A stretch of 64,000 nt of DNA from Clostridia bacterium (GCA_017505525.1 JAFVPB010000005.1:1-64000), one strand, 5' to 3'; counted from the first letter of the stretch, positions 1-9,012 are shown. Made by a program: numbers and translations. The notes: generated from the letters alone by a model not told the origin.

Positions 1-35
1 GCAAAACATTCGCACTATGCTTTATTTTTCCTTCT

Positions 36-139
36 CCCCAAAAAGCATAGTCTGCTTTTCGGGGACCCCGAAAGTCGCAAGACTTTAAGGGGAAAAGGAG
101 CAAACGAGCGGCAAGTTTAAGTTTTATTAAAACTTAAAC
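36..139. repeat. cluster of three adjacent hairpins
   Basis: Three stem-loops follow each other. At 36-64 a CCCC...GGGG stem contains AAAAGCA/TGCTTTT. At 66-92 a CCCC...GGGG stem contains AAAGTC-gcaa-GACTTT. At 115-139 GTTTAAGTTTT pairs with AAAACTTAAAC around ATT. CTATGCTTT (15-23) can also pair with AAAGCATAG (42-50). No gene is visible in 1-330. This resembles an interspersed palindromic repeat or a structured RNA. No function can be assigned from one copy. Confidence 0.6.
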
Positions 140-182
140 CTTAGCGAGCCTTGCGACGCGCGAGAGGCGAAGTTTGTTCGTA

Positions 183-294
183 GCAAAAAGGCACCTAATA
201 AAGAAAAATTTAATGAAATAAAATTTTTCAGCCTTAAAATAAAATTTTATTTTTTCCACATTATTTATTCTTAATATAATTTCTGCCTTTTTGC
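183..294 (-). other. inverted repeat downstream of pnp
   Basis: GCAAAAAGGCA at 183-193 is the exact reverse complement of TGCCTTTTTGC at 284-294. The interval between holds further AT-rich palindromes, for example GAAAAATTT/AAATTTTTC near 202-230. It lies 37 nt past the pnp stop on the minus strand, so it may form the 3' end structure of the pnp mRNA. It is not a classic terminator because the loop is about 90 nt. Confidence 0.45.
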
Positions 295-330
295 GGTCTG
301 GGCGTTTTAAACATTCCCATTTTTTAAATT

Positions 331-2415
331 TTACGCTTCAGGAAGAGTATCCTTTCTTGAGAAGTTGTATCTTCCCATACGGTCAATCTCAACAAGCATA
401 ACGTTAATCTGGTCGCCAACGTTTACAACATCAGTTACCTTTTCAACGCGGTTTCTGTCGAGCTTGCTTATATGAACAAGGCCTTCTTTTCCGGGAAGGT
501 ATTCTACAAATGCGCCAAAGTCCATAATCTTTGTAACTGTAGCCGAGAATACATCGCCGATTTCGATATCGCCTGCTATACCGCGAACAATCTTAAGTGC
601 ACGCTGTGCAGCATCGGAATCTGTTGTAGAGAAGAATACTGTACCGTCTTCCTCAATATCAATCTTAACGCCTGTATCAGCAACAATCTTCTGAATAACC
701 TTACCGCCACTGCCGATAACATCGCGGATTTTTTCAGGATCGATAGTTGTTGAAATAATCTTCGGAGCGTATTTTGAAAGCTCTTCTCTTGGCTCTGCAA
801 TGCACTTAAGCATACATTCATCAAGAATCATAAGACGAGCCTTTCTTGTTTTTTCAAGAGCTTCACGAATAATTTCTGGCTCTAAACCATCAATCTTAAT
901 ATCAACCTGAATAGCTGTGATACCATCTTTTGTACCTGCTACCTTAAAGTCCATATCGCCGAAGAAATCTTCAAGTCCCTGAATATCAACCATTGTGATA
1001 TATCTGTCGCCCTCTGTTACAAGACCGCAAGAGATACCTGCAACGGGTGCCTTAATCGGAACGCCTGCATCCATAAGAGCAAGTGTGCTTCCGCAGATAC
1101 TTCCCTGTGATGTTGAGCCGTTAGAGCTGAGCACCTCAGAAACAAGGCGGAGCGTATAGGGGAATTCTTCTTTTGAGGGAATTACAGGAACAAGCGCCTT
1201 TTCTGCAAGTGCACCGTGGCCGATTTCACGGCGTCCGGGGCCGCGGCTTGCTCTTGTTTCACCAACTGAATATGATGGGAAATTGTAGTGATGCATATAT
1301 CTCTTTGTTTCCTCATCATCGATTCCGTCAAGAAGCTGTTCTTCCGAAATCATACCAAGAGTACAGGTTGTAAGAACCTGAGTCTGTCCTCTTGTAAACA
1401 TACCGCTTCCGTGAGTTCTTGGAAGAAGACCAACCTCTGAAGCAAGGGGACGAACATCGTCAAGACCTCTGCCGTCAACACGCTTTCCTTCATCAAGAAT
1501 CCAACGTCTTACAACGTATTTCTGGAGCTTGTATATAGCCTCGTCAATCATAGCTTCCATTTCGGGATACTTTTCTGCGAGAGCTTCATAAACAAAGCTG
1601 TAAACTTCTTTAAGATTTTCTTCACGAACATTCTTATCGTCTGTGTCGAGTGCAATTCTTACCTTATCGATAGCGATTGCCTTAACATCCTCGTAAAGTT
1701 CTTCAGGAACTTCCATATGCTCGTATTCAAACTTGGGCTTTCCGATTTCAGCCTGAATGCCCTCGATAAATTCGCAGATTTTTGCGATTTCCTTGTGAGC
1801 TGCCATAATTCCTTCGAAAACAAGATCGTCAGGAACCTGGTTTGCACCGGCTTCAATCATATTAACCTTGTTCTTTGTTCCTGCGATTGTAAGGAACATT
1901 TCGCTCTTATCACGCTCTGCTTTTGTGGGGTTAACCACAACCTTACCATCTACAAGACCAACTGTTGCACCTGCAATCGGACCTGCAAAAGGAACAGAAG
2001 AGATGCTTATAGCAATTGAAGCACCTATCATAGCTGTAACCACAGGATCGTTATCGGGTTCAACACTCATAACTGTTGTAACAACTGCCACATCGTTTCT
2101 TAAATCCTTGGGGAAAAGAGGACGAATAGGGCGGTCGATACAACGGGAAGCAAGAATAGCCTTTTCTGTTGGGCGGCCTTCTCTCTTTAAAAAGCTTCCG
2201 GGGATTTTACCAACTGCATAGAGTTTTTCTTCGTAGTCAACTGCAAGAGGGAAAAAGTCTACTCCCTCACGTGGCTTAGCTGAAGCTGTTGCAGTTGCAT
2301 GAACAACTGTTTCGCCATAGCGAACAAGGCAGCTTCCGCCTGCAAGCTGAGCCATTTTACCTGTTTCAACAACAAGGGGACGTCCGCAAAATTCGGTTTC
2401 AAATGTTTTAAACAT
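331..2415 (-). CDS. pnp: polyribonucleotide nucleotidyltransferase (PNPase)
   Basis: A 3'-to-5' phosphorolytic exoribonuclease that degrades RNA to nucleoside diphosphates as a trimer, often within a degradosome. The 694-residue length is normal for the family. Two RNase PH-like domains (about 10-220 and 310-545) flank a helical linker. They are followed by a KH domain with the GSGG loop (about 555-615) and a C-terminal S1 domain (about 620-690, DFGAFVEYLPGKEGLVHIS). The ATG is preceded by TGGAGGT with good spacing. It lies downstream of rpsO on the same strand, the widely conserved order, separated by a processing-type hairpin. Identification is secure. Confidence 0.98.
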   Translation of the reverse strand: MFKTFETEFCGRPLVVETGKMAQLAGGSCLVRYGETVVHATATASAKPREGVDFFPLAVDYEEKLYAVGKIPGSFLKREGRPTEKAILASRCIDRPIRPLFPKDLRNDVAVVTTVMSVEPDNDPVVTAMIGASIAISISSVPFAGPIAGATVGLVDGKVVVNPTKAERDKSEMFLTIAGTKNKVNMIEAGANQVPDDLVFEGIMAAHKEIAKICEFIEGIQAEIGKPKFEYEHMEVPEELYEDVKAIAIDKVRIALDTDDKNVREENLKEVYSFVYEALAEKYPEMEAMIDEAIYKLQKYVVRRWILDEGKRVDGRGLDDVRPLASEVGLLPRTHGSGMFTRGQTQVLTTCTLGMISEEQLLDGIDDEETKRYMHHYNFPSYSVGETRASRGPGRREIGHGALAEKALVPVIPSKEEFPYTLRLVSEVLSSNGSTSQGSICGSTLALMDAGVPIKAPVAGISCGLVTEGDRYITMVDIQGLEDFFGDMDFKVAGTKDGITAIQVDIKIDGLEPEIIREALEKTRKARLMILDECMLKCIAEPREELSKYAPKIISTTIDPEKIRDVIGSGGKVIQKIVADTGVKIDIEEDGTVFFSTTDSDAAQRALKIVRGIAGDIEIGDVFSATVTKIMDFGAFVEYLPGKEGLVHISKLDRNRVEKVTDVVNVGDQINVMLVEIDRMGRYNFSRKDTLPEA

Positions 2416-2447
2416 ACTTTACCTCCAAAATATAATATTGTTTTTTT

Positions 2448-2528
2448 GGAAAGGGGAGTTGTTTATCACTTAAGAAAACTTCCTAATTATTTAAAAGGCT
2501 TTCTTAAGTGCTAAAGCCTTCCCTTTCC
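2448..2528 (-). promoter_or_regulatory. large rpsO-pnp intercistronic hairpin
   Basis: An outer stem GGAAAGGGGAG (2448-2458) pairs with CTTCCCTTTCC (2518-2528). An inner stem CACTTAAGAAA (2467-2477) pairs with TTTCTTAAGTG (2500-2510). In the minus-strand mRNA it lies in the pnp leader and no U-tract follows, so it is not a terminator. In E. coli an RNase III-cleaved hairpin at the same place controls pnp autoregulation. A similar role here is inference from position and shape. Confidence 0.6.
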
Positions 2529-2545
2529 GCGTGAAAATAACGAAA

Positions 2546-2576
2546 GTACAGTGTAGGGAAAATCCCCACACTGTAC
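2546..2576 (-). terminator. rpsO terminator or attenuator
   Basis: GTACAGTGT (2546-2554) pairs with ACACTGTAC (2568-2576), with a GGG/CCC extension round an AAAAT loop. It lies just past the rpsO stop in the minus-strand transcript and is followed by a short U-rich run. It probably terminates only part of the transcripts, since pnp follows. Confidence 0.65.
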
Positions 2577-2582
2577 AACCGA

Positions 2583-2846
2583 TTACTTTCTGAGTCCGAG
2601 CTTTTCTACAATTGCACGGTAACGATTAATATCGTTCTTCATAAGGTAGTTAAGAAGACCGCGGCGCTGACCAACCATTTTAAGAAGACCGCGTCTTGAG
2701 TGATGGTCCTTCTTGAAAACCTTAAGATGCTCGTTAAGGTGATTGATTCTTTCTGTAAGAATAGCAATCTGAACCTCAGGTGAGCCTGTGTCAGTATCGT
2801 GAAGCTTGTATGCTTCGATGATTGACTGCTTTGTTTCCTTTAACAT
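2583..2846 (-). CDS. rpsO: 30S ribosomal protein S15
   Basis: An 87-residue primary 16S rRNA-binding protein of the small subunit platform. The S15 signature is plain: [24 protein letters not shown], then [24 protein letters not shown]. The start was set at the ATG at 2846 because AGGAGG lies directly upstream and the protein then has the normal family length. The reading frame is open further upstream, but that extension shows no S15 homology. It is the first gene of the rpsO-pnp unit, behind a strong promoter about 130 nt upstream. Confidence 0.98.
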   Translation of the reverse strand: MLKETKQSIIEAYKLHDTDTGSPEVQIAILTERINHLNEHLKVFKKDHHSRRGLLKMVGQRRGLLNYLMKNDINRYRAIVEKLGLRK

Positions 2847-2948
2847 AGAATTTTCCTCCTGATTACATATTGGCAAAAACTCCGCAACACCAAGAAAAGG
2901 GTTGGAGAAACCGCTTTCCATAGCTATGGGATAATATGCCTAGATAGC

Positions 2949-2977
2949 ATATTACCACAACTATCATGTATTGTCAA
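2949..2977 (-). promoter_or_regulatory. promoter of rpsO-pnp
   Basis: On the minus strand TTGACA (2977-2972), a 17-nt spacer and TAATAT (2954-2949). It is a near-consensus housekeeping promoter, arranged divergently from the kinase promoter at 3008-3036. Confidence 0.8.
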
Positions 2978-3007
2978 CAACTTTTTGGTAATTATAAGTT
3001 TAATTTG

Positions 3008-3036
3008 TTGACATAAAAAAATAAATATATTATTAT
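3008..3036 (+). promoter_or_regulatory. promoter of the ROK kinase operon
   Basis: TTGACA (3008-3013), a 17-nt spacer and TATTAT (3031-3036). GGAGG at 3049-3053 and the ATG at 3061 follow, so the leader is very short. Confidence 0.85.
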
Positions 3037-3060
3037 ATAATTATCTGTGGAGGTATAAAT

Positions 3061-3981
3061 ATGAATATAGGAATAGATGTAGGCGGAATGAGCATAAAGG
3101 CTGGCATCGTGGATAACAGCGGGAATATTCTTGCAAAATACAGTGTGCCTACCCCACGCGATGGAAACGAAAGCTTTTCTGCCGCAGTAAAAAAAGCAAT
3201 TGATGAAGTGCTTAAAATTCATCCTGTTGAAAAAATTTCTTCAATAGGTATAGGCGCTCCCGGTATTGTCGACAGAGAAAACGGAGTGCTTGTCTATAGC
3301 ACCAACATTGGCTACAAAAACGTGCCCATCCGCGAATTTCTTGGAAAAGAATACGGTTGCGAGGTATACGTTGAAAACGATGCAAACAGTGCCGCACTCG
3401 GCGAATTCTACGCTTCGGGCGATAAAAAGAACTTTGCATTTATCACGCTTGGCACAGGTGTTGGCGGCGGAGTGATATTAAATGGCAAGCTCTACACAGG
3501 CTCTAATGGAGTTGGGTGCGAGCTTGGGCATATCGTTACCCACGCACGCGGAACAAAATGCGGTTGCGGAAGAAGCGGTTGCTGGGAAGCTTATGCAAGC
3601 GTAACAGCGCTTATGCGATTTACCGAGGAAGCTCGCGAAAGCCTTAATATAGGTGATGAAAAAATCAGCGGAAAAACAGTTTTCGACGAAGCAAGAAAAG
3701 GAAATGCCGCAGCGATTGAGGTGCGCGACAGGTGGATTGAAGAAGTTGCCATCGGGATTACAAACATAGTAAATATTTTTCAGCCTGAAGAAATCGTTAT
3801 AGGCGGTGCAATCTCGAAAGAGGGCGACACACTTCTTCTTCCCATACGCGAATATGTGGATGCAAACGAATACTGTGCAAAGCACAACGATATTAAAATA
3901 ACAAAAATCAATCTTCCCAGAGCAGGCGACAGTGCGGGAATTCTCGGCGCGGCTTACATTGGAAGAAATATAAAGGAATAG
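3061..3981 (+). CDS. ROK family sugar kinase, probably glucokinase
   Basis: Cytoplasmic ATP-dependent hexose kinase of the ROK family, 306 residues. It has the N-terminal phosphate-binding motif IGIDVGGMSIKAG, the catalytic aspartate in ENDAN (about D107), and the ROK zinc site made of GHIV (His157) and CGCGRSGC (167-174). Glucose is the likely substrate. N-acetylmannosamine or fructose cannot be excluded from sequence. It is followed after 10 nt by a phosphofructokinase, which supports a glycolytic entry role. It starts the operon and has its own promoter. Confidence 0.92.
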   Translation: MNIGIDVGGMSIKAGIVDNSGNILAKYSVPTPRDGNESFSAAVKKAIDEVLKIHPVEKISSIGIGAPGIVDRENGVLVYSTNIGYKNVPIREFLGKEYGCEVYVENDANSAALGEFYASGDKKNFAFITLGTGVGGGVILNGKLYTGSNGVGCELGHIVTHARGTKCGCGRSGCWEAYASVTALMRFTEEARESLNIGDEKISGKTVFDEARKGNAAAIEVRDRWIEEVAIGITNIVNIFQPEEIVIGGAISKEGDTLLLPIREYVDANEYCAKHNDIKITKINLPRAGDSAGILGAAYIGRNIKE

Positions 3982-3991
3982 GTGATAAAAA

Positions 3992-5224
3992 ATGAATTCA
4001 TTGGGAAACATTATTGTAGGACAGTCGGGCGGCCCCACAGCCGTTATCAATTCTTCGCTTGCAGGCGTTCTTTCAGCAGGTCTTAAGCTTGGCTACGATA
4101 AGATTTACGCTATGCAAAACGGAATCGAGGGCCTTTTAAAAGGGAACTATTTCGAGCTTACCGATTATATAAAATCCGATTCAGATATCGAACTTTTGCA
4201 GCGCACACCCTCTTCTTATTTAGGCTCTTGCCGTTTTAAACTTCCCGAGCCTGTTTTAGGAAACGAAATCTACACTGCTCTTTTCGATTTCTTCAAAAAG
4301 GAAAACATTACCGCAATGTTTTATATCGGCGGCAACGATTCTATGGATACTGTTAACAAGCTCACCACTTATGCTGAAATGATTGATTCAACTGTTAAGT
4401 TCATAGGCGTTCCCAAAACAATAGATAACGACCTTGTAGTTACCGACCACACTCCAGGCTTTGGCAGTGCCGCAAAGTTTGTGGCAACAGTTACAAAGGA
4501 GCTTGTGCGCGATTCACTTGTTTACGACCTTCCATGCGTAACCATTATCGAAATTATGGGCCGTGATGCAGGTTGGCTCACAGGCGCAAGTGCACTCAGC
4601 AAGGGCGACGATTGTGAAGGCCCCGATATGGTATTTCTTCCCGAAGTGCCTTTCGATTATGAATATGTAAAGAACAAGGTAGCAGAGCTTCAGAAAACAA
4701 AGAAAGCGCTTGTTATTGCCCTTTCAGAAGGTATTCGCCTTGCCGATGGCAGATATGTGTGCGAGCTTGGCGGAGCAGGTGCAAAAGATGCATTCGGCCA
4801 CGTTATGCTCAGTGCAGCAGGTCAGGTTGTTGCAAATATGCTTAAAAAAGACCTTGGAATTAAAACACGTGCAGTTGAGCTCAACACTCTTCAGCGTTGT
4901 GCATCACACTGTGCTTCTCTTACAGATATGCGCGAAGCATTTAACGTTGGTGAAGCCGCAGTTAAAGCAGCTTATGATGGCTTAACCGGTAAGATGGTAC
5001 TTCTCAAGAGAGTATCAGATATTCCTTACAACTGCGTAACAGATACTGCAGATGTTAAGAACATTGCAAATCTTGCAAAAGAAGTAAAGCGCAGTATGAT
5101 AAACGAAAATAACGACCATGTAACACAGGAATTTATCGACTACATACAGCCACTTATTATGGGAGAAGTTTCACAGTTTACTGTAAACGGACTTCCTAAG
5201 CACATTAAAAGAGGGAATAATTAA
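3992..5224 (+). CDS. pfp: 6-phosphofructokinase, PPi-dependent type
   Basis: Phosphorylates fructose 6-phosphate in glycolysis, 410 residues. The donor site reads GGNDS (113-117) and PKTIDND (141-147). Asp at the second donor position and Lys142 are the residues that distinguish pyrophosphate-using enzymes from ATP-using ones, which have Gly at both positions. PPi is therefore the predicted donor and the reaction would be reversible. MGR (189-191) contributes to fructose 6-phosphate binding. The gene follows the ROK kinase and its stop overlaps the mutS2 start (TAATG). A second PFK with a different donor site lies at 24524-25642. Confidence 0.93.
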   Translation: MNSLGNIIVGQSGGPTAVINSSLAGVLSAGLKLGYDKIYAMQNGIEGLLKGNYFELTDYIKSDSDIELLQRTPSSYLGSCRFKLPEPVLGNEIYTALFDFFKKENITAMFYIGGNDSMDTVNKLTTYAEMIDSTVKFIGVPKTIDNDLVVTDHTPGFGSAAKFVATVTKELVRDSLVYDLPCVTIIEIMGRDAGWLTGASALSKGDDCEGPDMVFLPEVPFDYEYVKNKVAELQKTKKALVIALSEGIRLADGRYVCELGGAGAKDAFGHVMLSAAGQVVANMLKKDLGIKTRAVELNTLQRCASHCASLTDMREAFNVGEAAVKAAYDGLTGKMVLLKRVSDIPYNCVTDTADVKNIANLAKEVKRSMINENNDHVTQEFIDYIQPLIMGEVSQFTVNGLPKHIKRGNN

Positions 5225-7599
5225 TGGACAAACGAACTTTAAAAGTTCTTGAATTTAATACAATACTCGGCCGCCTCAGTGAAGAGGCGGTTTGCGCTGA
5301 AACGGCAGAAAAATGCCGCGCCCTTGTACCAAGCACCGATATATACGAGGCTACAAGGCTTTTAAATCAAACAACAGAGGCGGAATCTCTTATTATTAAA
5401 AAGGGGGCTCCGCCCCTCTCTGCTATCAGAAATGTTCTGGGCGGAGTTAAACGAAGCAGTATGGGCGGCGTGCTTACTGCAGGTGAGCTTCTGTGCGTTT
5501 CGCATATTCTAAGAATTGCGCGTATGCTCACAAGCTACTCCTCGGAGGATGATTTTCTAACATCCTACAGCCATCTTGCACCGTTTTTTGGCGCGCTCTG
5601 TGAAAACAGAAGCCTTGAGAGGGCAATATCATCAGCTATTATAAGCGAGGAAGAAATTGCCGACGATGCTTCCCCCGCTCTTTTATCAATCCGCCGCAAA
5701 AAAAGTGCGCTTCACACAAAGGTGCGCGATGTGTTAAACGATATGATTCATTCTGCTCGCTATGCACCGCTTCTGCAGGAGCCTATTGTTACCATGCGTG
5801 GCGACAGATACGTTATCCCCGTTAAAAGCGAGCATAAAGGCGAAATTTCGGGCGTTGTGCACGATAGTTCGTCAAGCGGAGCCACTCTTTTCATCGAGCC
5901 TATGGCGGCAGTTGAAATAAACAACAAGCTTCGTGCTTTGATAAACGAAGAAAAAGAGGAAATCGACAGAATCCTCTCTGAGCTTTCCTCTCGTGTGGGA
6001 GAAGACGCAGATAATATCGGCCGCAACTACACAAACATTCTTGAGATCGACTTTATTTTTGCACGCGGAAAGCTCTCGCGCAAGATGAATGCATCTATGC
6101 CACTTCTTAATTCCAATGGAATTATAAACATAAAAAAGGGGCGCCACCCTCTTATCGACGAGAAAAAGGTTGTGCCAACAGATATATATTTAGGAAAAGA
6201 TTTCGACACATTGGTTATCACAGGTCCCAACACGGGCGGTAAAACGGTATCTCTTAAAACGCTTGGTCTTTTCACTCTTATGGCTCAGTCGGGATTGTGT
6301 ATTCCCGCATCTGGCGGCAGTGAAATGAGCATTTTTGAAAATATTTTTGCCGATATTGGCGACGAGCAGTCTATCGAGCAATCGCTGAGTACATTTTCTG
6401 CTCATATGACAAACATTATAAAAATTCTTGAAAAGGCAGACTATAAGTCGCTTGTTCTTTTCGACGAGCTCGGTGCAGGAACCGACCCTGTCGAGGGTGC
6501 GGCACTTGCCGTTTCAATTCTCGAACGAGTGAAAATGCTTGGCGCTAAAACTGCCGCAACCACTCACTACAGCGAAATAAAGCTCTATGCCTTAAGCACC
6601 GACAGAGTTGAAAACGCGGCGTGCGAATTCGATGTTAAAAGCCTGCGCCCTACCTACCGGCTTCTTATCGGCGTACCCGGAAAAAGTAACGCTTTCGCAA
6701 TTTCCAAAAGGCTTGGACTTGAAGACGATATAATCGAAAGAGCAAAAGCCCTTATCGACGGGGAAAACACACGTTTTGAGGATGTTATTGCAACGCTTGA
6801 AAAAAGGCGCATAAAAGCCGAGGAAGAGCTTTCCAAAGCAAGAAAAGCACGTGAAAAAACAGTAGAAGAGCAAAAACAAGCCGAAAAACAGAGCCAGCAA
6901 ACGGAAAAGCAAAAAGAAAAAATCCTTGCCGATGCCCGCCGTGATGCCAAGAAAATATATGAACAGGCAAAAGCGGAGGCAGACCGTATTGTGCGCGAAA
7001 TGCAATCTCTTTTAAAAGAATCGGCATCACAAAACAGCAATAAAATTGCCGAGGGCCGTCGCCTTCTTAAAAAAGGCCTTGACGATGCTACAAACGAACT
7101 TGCAGAAGACGTATTCACATCTAAAAAAGCAGAAAAGCTTGATCCTGCCAAAATTAAGCTTGGTCAGGTGGTAGAAGTTACTACAATGAATCAAACGGGA
7201 AATGTTCTCACTCTTCCCGACAAACGCGGAGATTTAACAGTTCAGGTAGGAATACTTAAAATCAAAACAAATATTTCCTCCATCGCTCCGCATAAGGAAG
7301 AAAAGAAAAAACAGAAAGTGCAAACATATTTTTCTTCTGAAAGGGCAACCGCAACAGTAAAAAGCGAAATCGACCTTCGCGGCGAAACTGCCGACGATGC
7401 AATACTCCTCACTGATAAATACCTTGATGACGCTGTTCTTGCCCACCTTGAAACAGTAAGTATAATTCATGGTAAGGGAACAGGCGTTTTAAGGCAGGTA
7501 ATTTCCGATATGCTTCGCCATCATCCGCACGTTAAGAGCTACAGAAGCGGAAGATATGGTGAGGGAGAAAGCGGAGTAACGATTGTCGAGCTGAAATAA
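5224..7599 (+). CDS. mutS2: endonuclease MutS2 / RqcU
   Basis: ABC-type ATPase related to MutS, 791 residues. In Firmicutes the family acts on collided ribosomes and influences recombination. It has a MutS core with Walker A GPNTGGKT (about 334-341), Walker B in LVLFDELGAGTDP, a charged coiled coil (about 515-640, rich in Lys/Glu/Gln), a KOW-like segment, and a C-terminal Smr nuclease domain starting with DLRG and carrying HGKGTGVLR. The N-terminal mismatch-recognition domain of MutS is absent, as expected. The start overlaps the stop of the upstream PFK by one base, so translation is probably coupled. Confidence 0.97.
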   Translation: MDKRTLKVLEFNTILGRLSEEAVCAETAEKCRALVPSTDIYEATRLLNQTTEAESLIIKKGAPPLSAIRNVLGGVKRSSMGGVLTAGELLCVSHILRIARMLTSYSSEDDFLTSYSHLAPFFGALCENRSLERAISSAIISEEEIADDASPALLSIRRKKSALHTKVRDVLNDMIHSARYAPLLQEPIVTMRGDRYVIPVKSEHKGEISGVVHDSSSSGATLFIEPMAAVEINNKLRALINEEKEEIDRILSELSSRVGEDADNIGRNYTNILEIDFIFARGKLSRKMNASMPLLNSNGIINIKKGRHPLIDEKKVVPTDIYLGKDFDTLVITGPNTGGKTVSLKTLGLFTLMAQSGLCIPASGGSEMSIFENIFADIGDEQSIEQSLSTFSAHMTNIIKILEKADYKSLVLFDELGAGTDPVEGAALAVSILERVKMLGAKTAATTHYSEIKLYALSTDRVENAACEFDVKSLRPTYRLLIGVPGKSNAFAISKRLGLEDDIIERAKALIDGENTRFEDVIATLEKRRIKAEEELSKARKAREKTVEEQKQAEKQSQQTEKQKEKILADARRDAKKIYEQAKAEADRIVREMQSLLKESASQNSNKIAEGRRLLKKGLDDATNELAEDVFTSKKAEKLDPAKIKLGQVVEVTTMNQTGNVLTLPDKRGDLTVQVGILKIKTNISSIAPHKEEKKKQKVQTYFSSERATATVKSEIDLRGETADDAILLTDKYLDDAVLAHLETVSIIHGKGTGVLRQVISDMLRHHPHVKSYRSGRYGEGESGVTIVELK

Positions 7600-7622
7600 G
7601 TTGTTAATTTTTGTGAAAAACA

Positions 7623-7651
7623 TTGACTTTTTTCCACTTTCATTGTACAAT
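7623..7651 (+). promoter_or_regulatory. promoter of the small membrane protein gene
   Basis: TTGACT (7623-7628), a 17-nt spacer and TACAAT (7646-7651). GGAGG follows shortly before the ATG at 7688. Confidence 0.8.
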
Positions 7652-7687
7652 GATTAGAGACATAAATATTCTTGGCGGAGGGATAAA

Positions 7688-8170
7688 ATGAAAAATAATA
7701 CTCGCAAGCAGGAAATGGAAAACCTCGACAACAAAATAGTTTTTCTTTCTTCAGTTATAATCATATATGCAATCTTGCTTCTTTTCATACAGAAAATGGC
7801 TGAAACAGGTGCAACCGCCGCAGGTGCTCTTGCATTCATTCAGATTTTAAGATGGACAGCCCTCGGAGGAGCAATGGCCTGCGCTGCATGGAGTGCTTAT
7901 AAAGAAAAGTTCGGTTTCTTTATGTATTGCGGAGTTTGCCTGTATATTTTCTTAAGCACAACAATCCTTCTCTACTGCGGAAACCATGGTAAAGCTTATC
8001 TTATAAACTATATCTCGCTCGTATTAGCCTTCGTTTTCAATCAGGTTTATTCAATTCTCAAGAAAAAAAATCTTTTTGAAAAGAAATTTGTAAAGATAGG
8101 TTTTCTTGCAGCTTGCGGTCTTGCAGTTCTTGCAGTTGCAGCAGTAAGTATTGCACAAGTTCTTTATTAA
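7688..8170 (+). CDS. small polytopic membrane protein of unknown function
   Basis: A 160-residue protein I do not recognise. The N-terminus is short, polar and basic. Five hydrophobic segments follow at about 18-36, 44-66, 74-93, 97-115 and 131-156, suggesting an integral membrane protein with few loop residues. No catalytic motif is visible. It has its own promoter, a GGAGG ribosome binding site and a strong terminator, so it is a single-gene unit between mutS2 and tRNA-Pro. The expression signals make it a real gene. Function is unknown. Confidence 0.85.
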   Translation: MKNNTRKQEMENLDNKIVFLSSVIIIYAILLLFIQKMAETGATAAGALAFIQILRWTALGGAMACAAWSAYKEKFGFFMYCGVCLYIFLSTTILLYCGNHGKAYLINYISLVLAFVFNQVYSILKKKNLFEKKFVKIGFLAACGLAVLAVAAVSIAQVLY

Positions 8171-8175
8171 AAAAC

Positions 8176-8213
8176 AATCTCTGCAGAAAATTTTCTGCAG
8201 AGATTATTTTTTA
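8176..8213 (+). terminator. rho-independent terminator
   Basis: A perfect inverted repeat at 8176-8205 (AATCTCTGCAGAAAA and its complement), followed by ATTTTTT. Confidence 0.9.
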
Positions 8214-8237
8214 ATTTTAAAATATTTATTTTTTCTC

Positions 8238-8266
8238 TTGACATTTCCTCTCTCATTGATTATAAT
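8238..8266 (+). promoter_or_regulatory. promoter of tRNA-Pro
   Basis: Consensus TTGACA (8238-8243), a 17-nt spacer and TATAAT (8261-8266), 14 nt before the tRNA 5' end. Confidence 0.88.
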
Positions 8267-8279
8267 ATCATAGTAACAT

Positions 8280-8356
8280 CTGGGTGTAGCGCAGTTTGGT
8301 AGCGTGCTTGAATGGGGTTCAAGAGGCCGGGAGTTCAAGTCTCCCCACTCAGACCA
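8280..8356 (+). tRNA. tRNA-Pro (anticodon GGG)
   Basis: A 77-nt cloverleaf with encoded CCA. The acceptor stem CTGGGTG pairs with CACTCAG with one G-U pair. The anticodon stem CTTGA/TCAAG encloses the loop ATGGGGT, giving GGG for CCC and CCU. The T-arm GGGAG-TTCAAGT-CTCCC is standard. It has its own consensus promoter and terminator. Confidence 0.95.
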
Positions 8357-8364
8357 ATAAAAAA

Positions 8365-8396
8365 ACATCGTATCCTTTTGGATGCGGTGTTTTTTT
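8365..8396 (+). terminator. terminator after tRNA-Pro
   Basis: ACATCGTATCC and GGATGCGGTGT form a stem with one G-U or mismatch round TTTT, followed by TTTTTT. A-runs on the other side let it also end the converging sdpI-like transcript. Confidence 0.88.
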
Positions 8397-8400
8397 CTCT

Positions 8401-9012
8401 CTACTTTTCTGCATTCATCATACAATATACAAAACTTACCATTGCCAGAACAATTAAAATAATCAGCCATAAAATTGTGGAAACGGGCGGCAAAAAGATT
8501 GTTATAAAGCCTAAAATTCCCATGATAACTAATGAAAACCCCATAATTCTGTTTGTTTTTCTCGCTTTGTCGGTATCAAGCTTGTAATTTTTCACATAGT
8601 CAAGCTTAGGCATATAATTTCCTAACACTATGAAAACTATACCAAGAATAATCATAGCACATTTTCTTATATCAATGCTGAATCCAAGGGCATATCCGAG
8701 AGTTACAGCATAGAGAACAACTGACATAACAGGGATAATCCATTTTGCCACTCTTTCAATTTTTTTACTTTCGCCGTGTTTTTTAGCATTTAAATCTGTT
8801 ACAACAGAAGAGAACACCTGAATAAACATCATTAAAAACGGCAGACCAAATACGGCAACTTCTTTCGAAACAAAGGTATCAGGCTCGTTATAAAAATTAA
8901 AGTGAATTGCTATTGTTTCGGGCAATTCATTCCATAGATAAATTCCCAAAAGAATGGGGAGCAAGCATACAAGGCTTGTTGCAATAAGTATTTTCCATTT
9001 TATAAATTTCAT
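8401..9012 (-). CDS. SdpI/DUF1648 family membrane protein
   Basis: A 203-residue integral membrane protein of the SdpI (DUF1648) type. The motif LPETIAIHFNFYNEPDTFVSK after the first membrane segment is the DUF1648 hallmark. Further segments lie at about 52-70, 91-110, 115-135, 152-172 and 177-197. In Bacillus SdpI gives immunity to the SdpC toxin and signals to its ArsR-type repressor. Here the gene follows an ArsR regulator with a one-base TAATG overlap, the same sdpR-sdpI layout. No toxin gene is nearby, so a general stress or immunity role is only inferred. Confidence 0.85.
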   Translation of the reverse strand: MKFIKWKILIATSLVCLLPILLGIYLWNELPETIAIHFNFYNEPDTFVSKEVAVFGLPFLMMFIQVFSSVVTDLNAKKHGESKKIERVAKWIIPVMSVVLYAVTLGYALGFSIDIRKCAMIILGIVFIVLGNYMPKLDYVKNYKLDTDKARKTNRIMGFSLVIMGILGFITIFLPPVSTILWLIILIVLAMVSFVYCMMNAEK

